The notes below the pieces were generated by a model, which saw nothing but the letters and a program-made list of their open reading frames with translations, ran no database searches and was not told the origin of the DNA. Positions 7,988 to 16,365 of a DNA stretch of 50,071 bases are shown here, piece after piece. The position numbers were made by a program, and so were the translations under genes. Numbering within the stretch: the stretch's first letter is position 1; each line of letters opens with the position of its first letter. The DNA is from Planctomycetota bacterium (lineage in GTDB: Bacteria; Planctomycetota; Planctomycetia; Isosphaerales; Isosphaeraceae): assembly GCA_028291545.1 (NCBI GenBank), contig JAQGHR010000063.1, forward strand, positions 1 through 50,071, written 5' to 3'.

Positions 7988-8398
7988 GATTCATCCCTCC
8001 TTCCAGCCCGGACCCGGCTTGGGCCTGATCTGTGTTCGCAACCGATCCACCAAGGGTGTTTCTTGTACTCGACCCGAGGTCGTCCGTGAAGTGGGTTCGC
8101 GGGGCCGCGACGGTTTCGGGCCCCGAGCCGAGCCGATGACGCGGAGGCACAACGCCGGGTCGCGGGTATTGAGAATGGCACGGAACTCCGGGGGAAATGG
8201 GACGCGCCCCCCGTCGAGATCGGGTGCGCATCGCCCTTCCATCCTACGGAGTTCGACCCGAGTTGGCCCGAAAATGAAGAAATAATCTGGCAGGTGGATC
8301 TGACTTGTGCCAGGCGCATGACACAACCCATCCCCGGCCAAGCCGGGGATGGGTTGATGAGGGGAGTGCGAAATGTGGGGGAGGAGCTGGCGGCGAGG
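7988..8398. other. 411-bp gap; mostly featureless except one hairpin
   Basis: Several overlapping frames exist but none has a ribosome binding site or a product I trust. The only clear structure is the hairpin at 8324-8356. Confidence 0.45.
8324..8356 (-). terminator. 15-bp perfect hairpin downstream of the 8399-8821 gene
   Basis: CAACCCATCCCCGGC at 8324-8338 pairs perfectly with 8342-8356 around a CAA loop. It starts 43 bp beyond the stop of the minus-strand gene. No U-tract follows on either strand, so termination is inferred from position and stem stability only. Confidence 0.65.
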
Positions 8399-8821
8399 TC
8401 AGGAGGGGTTGATCGGGATGATGCGGATGTCGTCCCAGGCCAGGTCGATCGGTCCGGACAGGTCGAGGTCGAGCGGACCACTCCAGAGCGGGTTCGTCGG
8501 TCGGGCCTGTTCGTCGTGTCGGCTGACATGGAAGATGATACTCCGCTTCGTGCCGATCTTATCCGCGTCCTGGCCATCGCACGCTTGACTGCCGATCTGG
8601 AAGATGCCCTGCTCGCCCGATCCGATCGTCTGGGGGTTCGGGCTGATCCAGTCGATCGCCACGTAAATGGAGATCGCGACCTTGCCCTTGTTGGTGATCC
8701 GAATCGACGGCGGGATGATCTTTGGTTCCGGCTGGCCCTGGATTTCGCCGTGGATGGCGTCGATCGAAGGAATGGCGATCTCTCCGGTTCGAATCTCGGT
8801 GTTCTGAATCGAAATGGACAT
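8399..8821 (-). CDS. Hypothetical beta-rich protein
   Basis: A 140-residue protein starting MSISIQNTE. The ATG at 8821 is preceded by TTGAGGAG at good spacing, so this start is well supported; a much longer in-frame extension antisense to the glycosyltransferase is not credible. The sequence alternates hydrophobic and polar residues (ISIYVAIDWI, DLAWDDIRIIPI), suggesting a small beta-sandwich. No signal peptide or membrane segment is visible. Family unknown. Confidence 0.72.
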   Translation of the reverse strand: MSISIQNTEIRTGEIAIPSIDAIHGEIQGQPEPKIIPPSIRITNKGKVAISIYVAIDWISPNPQTIGSGEQGIFQIGSQACDGQDADKIGTKRSIIFHVSRHDEQARPTNPLWSGPLDLDLSGPIDLAWDDIRIIPINPS

Positions 8822-9012
8822 GGCGATCTCCTCAAGGTCCGAAGTTCCACTCTCCGGCAGACATCGCGACGGCCCGCCGACAATCGGGGGCCGGATCGCT
8901 CGTCGCATCCGTCGTGAGGAAACGCCTCCCCGATCGATTTCTCGGGGACCGACCGGCAAATTTTTCGGAATTCTTGCGATCCGCGTGTCGGGCGGTTTCG
9001 CCAGGACCGGTC

Positions 9013-9021
9013 TGGTACACT
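9013..9021 (+). promoter_or_regulatory. Candidate extended -10 element
   Basis: TGGTACACT lies 80 bp upstream of the glycosyltransferase start. It matches an extended -10 (TGn-TAnAnT style). The same TGGTACA core recurs before the Uma2 gene (13504-13512, minus) and the DUF1501 gene (45580-45588, minus). No good -35 is visible. Confidence 0.4.
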
Positions 9022-9100
9022 GCCGTACCCATCTACCCGATCCGGCCCGTCGAGCGCTCGCGGGCCGCGGGTCGGTACCCACGGCCGCGGGTTTCGTCCA

Positions 9101-10216
9101 GTGCTCAACGTCCTGCAACTGATCCCCACACTCGACCGCTCGGGTGCCGAGAAGCAGATGGTACTCCTCGCCAAGGGGTTGCCGCGCGATCGGTTCCGCG
9201 TGGAGGTGGCGGCGCTGACGAGACTGGGACCGCTGGAGGACGAGCTGCGGGCCGCCGAGATCCCCGTCACCCTGATCGGAAAGCGGCTCAAGGCCGATCC
9301 GCTGGCGCTGGTGCGGCTGGCGAGATTCATGAAAGAGCGCAAATTTGACGTCGTGCAGACATGGATCTTCGCCGCGAACACCTATGGGCGGCTCTCGGCC
9401 AGACGCGCCGGCGTGCCGGTGGTGGTCGTGTCGGAGATGGCCGTCGACTTGTGGAAGGGTCGTGGGCAACTCGCCGTCGATCGGTTCCTGGCGAAGTGGA
9501 CGGATAAGGTCGTGGGGAATTCGAAGGCCGTGGTCGAGTTCTACCGCAGGGCAGGCGTGCCGGAGGAGAAGCTGGAGGTAATTCACTCGGGGATCGGCGA
9601 GGAAGAACCGCCCGAGGTCGATCCGGCCGAGGTCCGGCGGTCGCTCGGGTTCGAGCCCAAGGCGCCTCTCGTGTTGTTCGCAGGCCGCCTCGCGCCGCAG
9701 AAAGCCGTGGAGGACTTGATCGCGGCGCTCGACATCCTGCAGCACGTCCGGCCGGACTTGCGGACCGTGATCGTGGGTGACGGCCCGTCTCGGGAACGGC
9801 TCGAAGACCTGGTCGCCGCCTTCCAGATGCGGCGATCGATCCGGTTTCTCGGTCACCGCGAGGACGTGCCCCGCCTCCTGGCGGCGAGCGATTTGCTCGT
9901 CTTGCCCAGCCTTTACGAAGGGCTTCCGAACGTCGTCCTGGAGGCCATGCGGTTCCGCAAACCCGTGGTCGCGACCGCCGCGCCCGGGACGACCGAGGTC
10001 GTGGTCGACGGCGTGACCGGCCTTCTCGTCCCGATGAAGGCGCCGACGGAGCTGGCCCGCGCGATCCGCAAGGTGATCGAGGATCGTGAGCTGGCCCGCC
10101 GGCTGGGCGAGGCCGGACGCGACCGGGTCGAATCCGAGTTCCGCGTGCAGACGATGATCGATCGATTCGCGGAGCTTTATGAGCGGCTGGCGGTCGCGAG
10201 GGCCGAGCGGGAATGA
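9101..10216 (+). CDS. GT4-family glycosyltransferase
   Basis: A 371-residue GT-B enzyme starting at GTG 9101 (LNVLQLIPTLDRSGAEKQM). The SGAEK loop is typical of GT4. The C-terminal domain begins near 193 (FAGRLAPQKAVEDLIAAL). It carries the E-x7-E motif in YEGLPNVVLEAM near 270 and the PVVATAAPGTTEVV donor-site segment. By family it transfers a sugar from a nucleotide donor to a lipid or glycan acceptor at the cytoplasmic face; the specificity is unknown. No strong Shine-Dalgarno is seen. It stands alone, followed by a hairpin. Confidence 0.92.
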   Translation: MLNVLQLIPTLDRSGAEKQMVLLAKGLPRDRFRVEVAALTRLGPLEDELRAAEIPVTLIGKRLKADPLALVRLARFMKERKFDVVQTWIFAANTYGRLSARRAGVPVVVVSEMAVDLWKGRGQLAVDRFLAKWTDKVVGNSKAVVEFYRRAGVPEEKLEVIHSGIGEEEPPEVDPAEVRRSLGFEPKAPLVLFAGRLAPQKAVEDLIAALDILQHVRPDLRTVIVGDGPSRERLEDLVAAFQMRRSIRFLGHREDVPRLLAASDLLVLPSLYEGLPNVVLEAMRFRKPVVATAAPGTTEVVVDGVTGLLVPMKAPTELARAIRKVIEDRELARRLGEAGRDRVESEFRVQTMIDRFAELYERLAVARAERE

Positions 10217-10220
10217 TGAC

Positions 10221-10253
10221 GCATGTGTTTATACAATTCGTGGCTAAACATGC
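10221..10253. terminator. Candidate bidirectional hairpin
   Basis: GCATGTGTTTA at 10221-10231 pairs with TAAACATGC at 10245-10253 with a 2-nt bulge, in a locally AT-rich patch. It lies between the glycosyltransferase stop and the convergent 55-residue gene. Confidence 0.4.
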
Positions 10254-10293
10254 ATATGTCAGTCTTATACCCACTCGGCGCTTCGCCGCAGGG

Positions 10294-10461
10294 TCAGGCC
10301 AGGCCCGTGAGCTTCAGGACTGCCAGGCCGACGACCACGATCACGAACGCGATCAGGGCGTCGAGGTCGGGGGTGGGGCGGCGCCTCCCGCAGTTGAGGC
10401 AGCGCCGGCCGGTGGTCAGGGTGGAATCGCATGCCTTGCAAACAGTTGGTGCGAATTTCAT
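10294..10461 (-). CDS. 55-residue zinc-ribbon membrane protein
   Basis: A small gene starting at ATG 10461, with GAAGG 8 nt upstream. The product begins MKFAPTVCKACDSTLTTG. It has two CxxC pairs (C8-x2-C11 and C21-x2-C24) followed by an RRRP turn, which forms a compact zinc ribbon. One hydrophobic helix (LIAFVIVVVGLAVLKL) follows at about 35-50. This layout suggests a membrane-tethered zinc-ribbon peptide; function unknown. It is convergent with the glycosyltransferase, and its upstream region is extremely G-rich. Confidence 0.72.
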   Translation of the reverse strand: MKFAPTVCKACDSTLTTGRRCLNCGRRRPTPDLDALIAFVIVVVGLAVLKLTGLA

Positions 10462-10957
10462 GAAAGCAACCTTCTTTCGCGGGGGGGGAGCCCGGGGGCG
10501 CGTTCCCCAAATCAGGGGGCGGCCAACTCGGGCTGAGAAGGGGTTCGGGGCGGGGACGTAACAACGTCCGAGGGGTCCTCGGGCGAAGGGGGGGGCGTCC
10601 CCACCCCGATATTTCGGGGGTCTCAGCCCACCAACTCGCCGACCAGAGCCACGGCCTTGAGCGCGGCTGCCAGCCTCGACCAGGTTGCTGGCGAGACGCG
10701 TAATCCGTCCCGGGCCGAGGGCGAGATCAGCCCCAGGCGGGACAATTCATCCGGTTGGATGGCGCGCGACCTAGACGATCTGGCGTGCGCGCAATCCGGT
10801 TCATGCCCGAAGGGCTCAACTCCGATGCGATGCCGTTCCATCAATCTCTACCGTAGAGGAGACCGTCGAATCCGCCGCGCCGCCCCCGGAGGAGGCGAGA
10901 CAGCGATCATGCCGGCGCGCGCCGGCCCGTCGTCGCAGGTTTGCGAGACGGACGGTC
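10462..10957. other. G-rich intergenic stretch
   Basis: Bases 10481-10620 contain many runs of four or more G on the plus strand, so quadruplex formation is conceivable. A 6-bp hairpin (GGACGT / ACGTCC, 10554-10569) lies among them. Beyond 10620 short frames exist, but none has good support. Confidence 0.45.
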
Positions 10958-11317
10958 TCAACAGGTCAGGCGGCAGAGGAGGGTCGGGATCGGTTGCGGG
11001 GGCGCGTGTCCGTCGGCGTTCGCCCTCGCCAGTCGCGACGCGGCCGGCGAATTGGCCGGGGCAATCTGCGAGACTGCCCAGATCTCCGGGAGCGGCTCGG
11101 GCCGCATCCGTCGCGACCGACACTCGGCCCGCGACTCCGCCCACGAGACGGCCAGATCGTCATCGGCGTCGTCGGTGTCGTCGGAGGTGTCGTCCCGCAG
11201 CTCCTCGCTGCCGGGCGCGACCAGCAGCATCCAGGTCGGCAGCGCATCCAGGCCCGCCCCGGCGGTCGCCATGGCGATCACGAGCGTGGACCAGGAGATC
11301 ATCCGCTTGGCTGGCAT
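10958..11317 (-). CDS. Putative secreted acidic protein
   Basis: A 119-residue frame beginning MPAKRMISWSTLVIAMATAG, which looks like a signal peptide. An aspartate-rich patch follows (DDTSDDTDDADDD near 45), then a proline-containing tail with two terminal cysteines. The only Shine-Dalgarno candidate (GAGGT) is 13 nt away, so the start and the gene itself are uncertain. No family recognised. Confidence 0.42.
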   Translation of the reverse strand: MPAKRMISWSTLVIAMATAGAGLDALPTWMLLVAPGSEELRDDTSDDTDDADDDLAVSWAESRAECRSRRMRPEPLPEIWAVSQIAPANSPAASRLARANADGHAPPQPIPTLLCRLTC

Positions 11318-11541
11318 CACGAACGACGACCTCGATCTGATCTACAGAAGGGAATTGATCACATCGGGCGAGAGGAATTGCGTGGGGATAACGACGCAGT
11401 ATACCTCCGGGCGGGCGTCTGTCAATTACAGGGTGAGGCTCATCCGCCGAAGCGCCATGGTCAAATGCGTCTCCTGGAGCGTCTCGCAAGCACTGCGGCG
11501 TGGTCGGGCGCACCCGCGCCGGGTTTCTCCCTGAGGCACGC

Positions 11542-12783
11542 TTACGCCCCGTGCGGGATGAACCGTTCCAGGTCCTCGCCCTTGGCGACGATGGTGAGCC
11601 CCTCGTCGGTGACCGTCAGGCCGCGGGCGATGTCGGCCCCGCGGTTCCAGCCGATGTCGAAGCCGGCGGGGACCTTGACGTCCTTGTCGAGGATGGCGCG
11701 GCGGATGCGGGCGTGGCGGCCGACCTCGACGCCGTCGAAGAGGATCGAGTCCTCGATCAGGGCGAACGAGTTGATCCGGACTCCGGGGGAGAGGATCGAG
11801 CGGTAGACCTGGCCGCCGGAGACGATCGCGCCCTGGCAGACGATCGAGTTGAACGCCGCGCCACGACGGTCGGGGTCGGTGTGGACGAACTTCGGCGGCG
11901 GCATCGGCGGCTGATAGGTGTGGATCGGCCAGTCGCGATCGTAAAGGTTCAGGATCGGGTCGACCGAGATCAGGTCCATGCTGGTCTGATAGTAGGCGTC
12001 GATCGTCCCGACATCGCGCCAGTACGCGGCCTGCTTGCGGTTCTCGTCGCGGAACGGGTAGGCGAAGACGCGCGAGTCCTTGAGCATGGACGGGATGATG
12101 TCCTTGCCGAAGTCGTGCCCGGAGCCGTCCTTCTTGGCGGCGTCCTGAAACAACAGCTCGTACATCACGTCGGTCGAGAAGACGTAGATCCCCATGGAGG
12201 CCAGGGAAAGCTCCGGTTGGTCGGGCATGCCCTCCGGATGGATGGGCTTTTCCTGGAAGCCGATGACGCGGTCTGCCCCGTCGACCTGCATCACGCCGAA
12301 CTCTCGCGCCTGAATTCGGGGCACGGGGAGGCAGGCGATCGTGAGGTCGGCCTTGCGGCGGCGGTGGCTCTCGATCATGGCGGCATAGTTCATCTTGTAG
12401 ATGTGGTCGCCGGCCAGGATCAGCGTATCGCGCGGCTGGGCCTTCTCGATCGTATAGACGTTCTGGTAGATGGCGTCGGCCGTGCCCTGATACCAGTGCT
12501 CGGCGATGCGCTGCTGGGGCGGGATGACCTCGATGTACTCGTCCAGCTCCCTGGTCAGGAACCGCCAGCCCTGGTCGATGTGCCGGGCCAGGCTGACGGC
12601 CTTGTACTGCGTCAGCACCAGGATCTTGCGGATGTCGCTGTTGATGCAGTTCGAGAGCGCGAAATCCACGATCCGGTAGATGCCCCCGAACGGCACTGCC
12701 GGCTTGGCCCGGTCGCGCGTCAGCGGCTCCAGCCGGGTTCCCCTCCCCCCGGCCAGGACGATGGCCAAGACGTCTCGCAGCAT
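11542..12783 (-). CDS. glgC: Glucose-1-phosphate adenylyltransferase
   Basis: A 413-residue enzyme that makes ADP-glucose from glucose-1-phosphate and ATP, the committed step of glycogen synthesis. The nucleotidyltransferase signature AIVLAGGRGTRLEPLT is at 7-22, followed by the AKPAVPFGG segment. The HWYQGTADAIYQN, GDHIYKMNY and GFQEKP motifs are in the expected order. The C-terminal third has the left-handed beta-helix repeats (ILSPGVRINSFALIEDSILF). Length matches the family. It stands alone; no other glg gene is in the window. Confidence 0.95.
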   Translation of the reverse strand: MLRDVLAIVLAGGRGTRLEPLTRDRAKPAVPFGGIYRIVDFALSNCINSDIRKILVLTQYKAVSLARHIDQGWRFLTRELDEYIEVIPPQQRIAEHWYQGTADAIYQNVYTIEKAQPRDTLILAGDHIYKMNYAAMIESHRRRKADLTIACLPVPRIQAREFGVMQVDGADRVIGFQEKPIHPEGMPDQPELSLASMGIYVFSTDVMYELLFQDAAKKDGSGHDFGKDIIPSMLKDSRVFAYPFRDENRKQAAYWRDVGTIDAYYQTSMDLISVDPILNLYDRDWPIHTYQPPMPPPKFVHTDPDRRGAAFNSIVCQGAIVSGGQVYRSILSPGVRINSFALIEDSILFDGVEVGRHARIRRAILDKDVKVPAGFDIGWNRGADIARGLTVTDEGLTIVAKGEDLERFIPHGA

Positions 12784-12903
12784 GCGATGCCTCCGCTCCG
12801 ACTCGATTCGGACCGCACGACGGGACGCGATGTGACCTTCCGTCCATTGTGCGCGGAACGGCGGGTTAAGCCAACGGGGTGGCGGGCGGAGGCGGGGCGA
12901 TCT

Positions 12904-13473
12904 CTACGCTTGTTCGGCGGCCGGGCCGAACAGGTCGGCGACCGGGGTTCGGAATCCCGGCAGGATCGCGCCGCCGTCGAGGTCGTCGCCGGGCGCGAGC
13001 ACGCGGACCGACGTGGGAGATGCGTAGACGTAGACCTTGGCCAGATCCGGATACACGACCCAGACCGCCAGGGACCCGGCCCGGAAGTACTCCTCGACCT
13101 TGGCGAGCACGTCGTTGGCCTGATTGGTCGGGCTGACGATCTCGATTGCCAGCTCGGGGACGACCGCCCAGGCCGCGGCCTTCGGCGCGCGGAGATGGAG
13201 CGGGCAGGCGGCGGCCGAGACAAAGGCCACGTCGGGACGGCGCTGGCGATCGACCGCGGGACGGAGGTCAAACATCATTTCCGTGAGGACTCGACCGAGC
13301 CCCCTCGCTCTTGCGAACGGCGAGAGCAAGCTTTGAAAGATTGAGACGAGCTCAAACTCGTAAGATCCCATCGGCGGCTTCTCCACGATCCGGCCGTCGA
13401 TGATTTCATACAATCCTTCCGGCTCGACGAAGGCCGAGGACATCGCGTCGGTGTTGGGCGTGACGGTGGCCAT
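12904..13473 (-). CDS. Uma2-family putative nuclease
   Basis: A 189-residue member of the Uma2 (DUF820) family, predicted to have a PD-(D/E)xK nuclease-like fold. The core is RRPDVAFVS followed by PELAIEIVSPTNQANDVLAK and the EEYFRAGSLAVWVVYP segment. This family is greatly expanded in planctomycetes and cyanobacteria and its role is unproven. A TGGTACACT element (13504-13512 on the minus strand) lies about 30 bp upstream as a possible promoter. A second Uma2 gene lies at 14922. Confidence 0.88.
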   Translation of the reverse strand: MATVTPNTDAMSSAFVEPEGLYEIIDGRIVEKPPMGSYEFELVSIFQSLLSPFARARGLGRVLTEMMFDLRPAVDRQRRPDVAFVSAAACPLHLRAPKAAAWAVVPELAIEIVSPTNQANDVLAKVEEYFRAGSLAVWVVYPDLAKVYVYASPTSVRVLAPGDDLDGGAILPGFRTPVADLFGPAAEQA

Positions 13474-13790
13474 GCATGCTCTCCGTGGAAGGATGACCCG
13501 GCTAGTGTACCACGAGGGGGGCTTCGGCTTGCATCCGCAAGGGTGGCCATCGTCGCCGACATGGTTTTGTGTTCTTGCATTCCTCGGCGGCTTCGGCTTG
13601 ACAGACGAGCCCGGCGCGGTACATTACACGCTTCGCGATTCGTCGGCCGGGGCGTGGATGCGCCTAAGGCCCGATCGCGCCGACCGAAACGGCAGATCGA
13701 ATCGTCAGGACGCAGGATTGCCGCGCCCGCGCCGGGCTCCCTTACCGCCAGGGTGAGGGCGGATTGAAACCAGGGAACGACTCACTCATC
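13474..13790. other. Divergent regulatory region upstream of rpsL
   Basis: This 317-bp gap separates Uma2 (minus) from rpsL (plus). It carries the candidate promoters of both genes: the minus-strand TGGTACACT and the plus-strand promoter at 13598-13625. I see no gene in it. Confidence 0.6.
13598..13625 (+). promoter_or_regulatory. Candidate sigma-70 promoter of rpsL-rpsG
   Basis: A perfect -35 box TTGACA (13598-13603) is followed 16 nt later by TACATT (13620-13625). This leaves a leader of about 160 nt before rpsL. The sequence ACATTACAC at 13621-13629 recurs in the candidate rpsJ promoter at 23583-23591. Confidence 0.6.
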
Positions 13791-14201
13791 ATGCCCACGA
13801 TCAACCAGCTCGTCCGCAAGCCGCGCCGTCCGGTGGTTTACAAGACCAAGTCGCCGGTGCTGGAAGCCTGCCCCTTCAAGCGGGGCGTCTGCCTCCAGGT
13901 CAAGACAATGACCCCGAAGAAGCCGAACTCGGCGTTGCGCAAGGTCGCCCGCGTGCGCCTTTCCAACGGCAAGGAAGTCACGGCGTACATCGGCGGCGAA
14001 GGCCATAATCTTCAGGAGCACTCGATCGTGCTCGTCCGCGGCGGCCGTGTTCGCGACCTGCCGGGCGTCCGTTATCACATCGTCCGCGGCGTGCTCGACT
14101 CGCTCGGCGTGTCCGACCGTAAGCAGGCCCGGTCCAAGTACGGTGCCCCCAAGAAGGCCGCCGCCCCTGTCAAGGGTGCGAAGGGTCCCAAGAAGAAGTA
14201 A
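13791..14201 (+). CDS. rpsL: 30S ribosomal protein S12
   Basis: A 136-residue decoding-centre protein. [13 protein letters not shown] fixes the start at 13791. The conserved [11 protein letters not shown] loop carries K43. The second loop reads [13 protein letters not shown], so position 88 is arginine where lysine is usual; K88R is a known streptomycin-resistance substitution in other bacteria. The C-terminus has a lysine/alanine-rich extension. It is followed by rpsG, as in a reduced str operon. Confidence 0.98.
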   Translation: MPTINQLVRKPRRPVVYKTKSPVLEACPFKRGVCLQVKTMTPKKPNSALRKVARVRLSNGKEVTAYIGGEGHNLQEHSIVLVRGGRVRDLPGVRYHIVRGVLDSLGVSDRKQARSKYGAPKKAAAPVKGAKGPKKK

Positions 14202-14343
14202 TTTCCCCGACCTTCGAGACGCGACCCGAGATTCCCCACTACCGATGGCAGGGCGCAGGTGACGGAGGCTCGATGACGGATCTTGCCCGATCGGGCATCT
14301 GTCATCACGACCCTCGCATTTGCCCTTCAGGACGACTTTTCCC

Positions 14344-14817
14344 ATGGCCCGTAAGTTCACCGCGAGCAAGGCCCAGCTCAAGCCCGACCCCCGGTTCGGC
14401 TCGAAGCTCGTCAGCAAGTTTGTCAATTGCCTGATGCACGACGGCAAGAAGTCGGTCGCTCAGCGGGTCTTCTACGAGGCCATGGAGCTGATCGAGAAGC
14501 GGCTGCCCAACGAGAGCCCGCTGGACGTCTTCAACCGCGCCGTCGAGAACGTGATGCCGGTCATCGAAGTCCGTTCCAAGCGCGTCGGCGGTGCCACCTA
14601 TCAGGTCCCGATGCAGGTCCGCAAGAACCGGCAGCAGACCCTGGCGATCCGCTGGCTGCTGCTCTCGGCCCGCGAGAAGAAGGGCCGCCCGATGGCGATC
14701 AAGCTGTCGGACGAGCTGCTCGCCGCCTACAATCGTGAAGGCGCCGCCATCTCCAAGCGTGAGAACGTCCACCGCATGGCCGACGCCAACAAGGCCTTCG
14801 CCCACTTCGCGTGGTGA
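14344..14817 (+). CDS. rpsG: 30S ribosomal protein S7
   Basis: A 157-residue primary 16S rRNA-binding protein of the small-subunit head. The [20 protein letters not shown] segment and the [20 protein letters not shown] block are typical. It lies 142 bp after rpsL and is followed by a good terminator, so the transcription unit ends here. fusA and tuf, which usually follow, are not adjacent. Confidence 0.98.
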   Translation: MARKFTASKAQLKPDPRFGSKLVSKFVNCLMHDGKKSVAQRVFYEAMELIEKRLPNESPLDVFNRAVENVMPVIEVRSKRVGGATYQVPMQVRKNRQQTLAIRWLLLSAREKKGRPMAIKLSDELLAAYNREGAAISKRENVHRMADANKAFAHFAW

Positions 14818-14844
14818 GCCGCCGCTCCCCCTGATAACATCGTC

Positions 14845-14878
14845 AAGGCCGGGCGTCGCAATCGACGTATCCGGCCTT
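14845..14878 (+). terminator. Intrinsic terminator of the rpsL-rpsG unit
   Basis: AAGGCCGG (14845-14852) pairs with CCGGCCTT (14871-14878), and CGTCG pairs with CGACG inside. TTCGCGTTTC follows. It lies 28 bp after the rpsG stop. Confidence 0.75.
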
Positions 14879-14921
14879 TCGCGTTTCTCCTCCCGCAAAC
14901 GTGTGGAACGGAGGTGCTCCG

Positions 14922-15482
14922 GTGGCGACCGTTGCTCCGCCTCTCACCCCCGATCAAGTGCTCGCGATGCCCGACGATGGGGTCAGGCGTGAGCTGATCC
15001 GCGGCGAATTGCGCGAGAAGCCCTGGAAACCGCATGTTCGGAGTCATGCGTTCGCTGTCGCGCGAGTCGCCAGCCAACTGGAGATTTGGCTCGACGAGCA
15101 GCCCGAACCTCGCGGCGAAGTCGTCTGCGGCGAGGCCGGATTCATCCTCGGGATGGATTCGGGCGTCGGCATTGACGTCGCCTACCTCTCGGCCGAGCTG
15201 TCCGCCGCGACCCCGGAATCCGACGCGTTCATCCACGGCGCGCCCGTCCTCGCCGTCGAGATCCTGTCTCCGTCCGACACGATTGAAGATATCGAGGAGA
15301 AGGTCGATCTTTATCTGGAATCCGGCGTGGGGGTGGTCTGGATCTTGAGCCCTCGGTTCCGCACGGTCACCGTCTACAGGCCCGGGGCCGAGCCGGTCTT
15401 CTACAATGCCCTGCAAGAACTGGGGGACGAGCCCTTGCTACCCGGATTCCGCGTCGCCGTCGTGAATCTCTTCTCGCGCTGA
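14922..15482 (+). CDS. Uma2-family putative nuclease
   Basis: A 186-residue Uma2 protein. The GTG at 14922 is chosen because CGGAGG lies 7 nt upstream; the next in-frame GTG, 21 bp earlier, would place that site inside the gene. The family core is present (GIDVAYLS, then PVLAVEILSPSDTIEDIEEK and YLESGVGVVWILSP), with an ending GFRVAVVNLFSR. It is distantly related to the Uma2 gene at 12904. Its stop is 19 bp before the GNAT gene. Confidence 0.88.
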   Translation: MATVAPPLTPDQVLAMPDDGVRRELIRGELREKPWKPHVRSHAFAVARVASQLEIWLDEQPEPRGEVVCGEAGFILGMDSGVGIDVAYLSAELSAATPESDAFIHGAPVLAVEILSPSDTIEDIEEKVDLYLESGVGVVWILSPRFRTVTVYRPGAEPVFYNALQELGDEPLLPGFRVAVVNLFSR

Positions 15483-15501
15483 TCGCCCGGGGAACGGCCC
15501 G

Positions 15502-16269
15502 ATGATCGACGATTGGTTCGATGTGATCCGGCTGCCGATCTCGATGAAGCAGTTCCTCGGCCTGCCCCAGAATCCGGCGTACAAGTACGAATATCTGGGC
15601 ACCTATGCGTTGCTGTCGCCCCGGCCGAAGTGCTACCACGCGGTGCTGGACCTGAAGCCGGTGGACGTGCCCGAGCCGCTCGACGCCCGCGGGCCGATTC
15701 TCGTCCGGCCGCTTCGCGACGGCGATTGGGAGCATTTCCCGGCGCTGTTCTCCGCGGCCTTCGATCGCGTCCAGCCGTTTGCGGCGCTGGACGAGGACCG
15801 AAGTCTCGAGGCCTCGCGACATTGCCTGGACAAGACCCGGACCGGCGGCGACGGCCCGCTCGTGCCGTCGGCCTGTTTCGTCGCGGTGACGCGGGAGGAC
15901 GACAAGGTTGTGGGCGCCGCGCTCGTCACCCTGCAAAATGTGCCGGAGGACGACGAGTCCGACCCGTGGGCCGCGGGTCGCGTCCATCCGCACCTCACCT
16001 GGATCTTCGTCGCCCCGATGCGGATTCGCCACGGGATCGGCTCCGCCCTGCTCGCGGCGACCGTCGGCGGGCTGATCGGTCTCGGGCACGCCAGGCTGGT
16101 CAGCACGTTCCTGCTGGGCAACGAGTCGAGTACGCTCTGGCACTGGCGCAACGGCTTCCGGCTGCTCAGTTACGATGGCTCGCCCCGCCGCATGCGAAAA
16201 CGGGCCGATCGGCGTGACGTCGGGTCCGCGAATGTGCGGACCGAGCTTTCCGAAGAAGGTCTGCCATAG
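15502..16269 (+). CDS. GNAT-family N-acetyltransferase
   Basis: A 255-residue protein. The acetyltransferase domain occupies about 65-230. It includes LVRPLRDGDWEHFPALFSAA, the strand LTWIFVAPMRIRHGIGSALL (acetyl-CoA-binding motif A with R-x2-G-I-G) and NESSTLWHWRNGFRLL. The first 65 residues are a non-catalytic extension. Substrate unknown. The last codons are made from the left arm of the GTCGGGTCCGC inverted repeat, so the tail may have been altered by repeat insertion. Confidence 0.85.
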   Translation: MIDDWFDVIRLPISMKQFLGLPQNPAYKYEYLGTYALLSPRPKCYHAVLDLKPVDVPEPLDARGPILVRPLRDGDWEHFPALFSAAFDRVQPFAALDEDRSLEASRHCLDKTRTGGDGPLVPSACFVAVTREDDKVVGAALVTLQNVPEDDESDPWAAGRVHPHLTWIFVAPMRIRHGIGSALLAATVGGLIGLGHARLVSTFLLGNESSTLWHWRNGFRLLSYDGSPRRMRKRADRRDVGSANVRTELSEEGLP

Positions 16270-16279
16270 CGGACCCGAC
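16219..16279. repeat. GTCGGGTCCGC inverted repeat overlapping a gene end
   Basis: GTCGGGTCCGC (16219-16229) and its exact complement (16269-16279) are 11-bp perfect arms that straddle the GNAT stop codon. The same 11-mer forms the core of the rpsD-rpoA hairpin (38874-38925) and occurs singly at 49101-49111. Confidence 0.7.
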
Positions 16280-16289
16280 AGAAGCGAGC

Positions 16290-16306
16290 AAAACCGTCAC
16301 GGTTTT
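16290..16306. terminator. Bidirectional terminator between the GNAT gene and hemH
   Basis: AAAACCGTCACGGTTTT is a near-perfect palindrome with T-rich ends on both strands. It lies between two convergent genes. Confidence 0.6.
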
Positions 16307-16365
16307 CATGCCGATTCTGCTCGGCCTGGACGCCGTCGGGTTTCGCCTGATCTGATCGCGTCGCA

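Noticed and set aside
7991..8341. A 116-codon minus-strand frame in the 411-bp gap
   Set aside because: Its end reaches almost to the well-supported start at 7987, it crosses a strong hairpin, and it lacks a ribosome binding site and coding character.
10623..10844. A 73-codon minus-strand frame
   Set aside because: No Shine-Dalgarno site, no family resemblance, and equally long frames overlap it.
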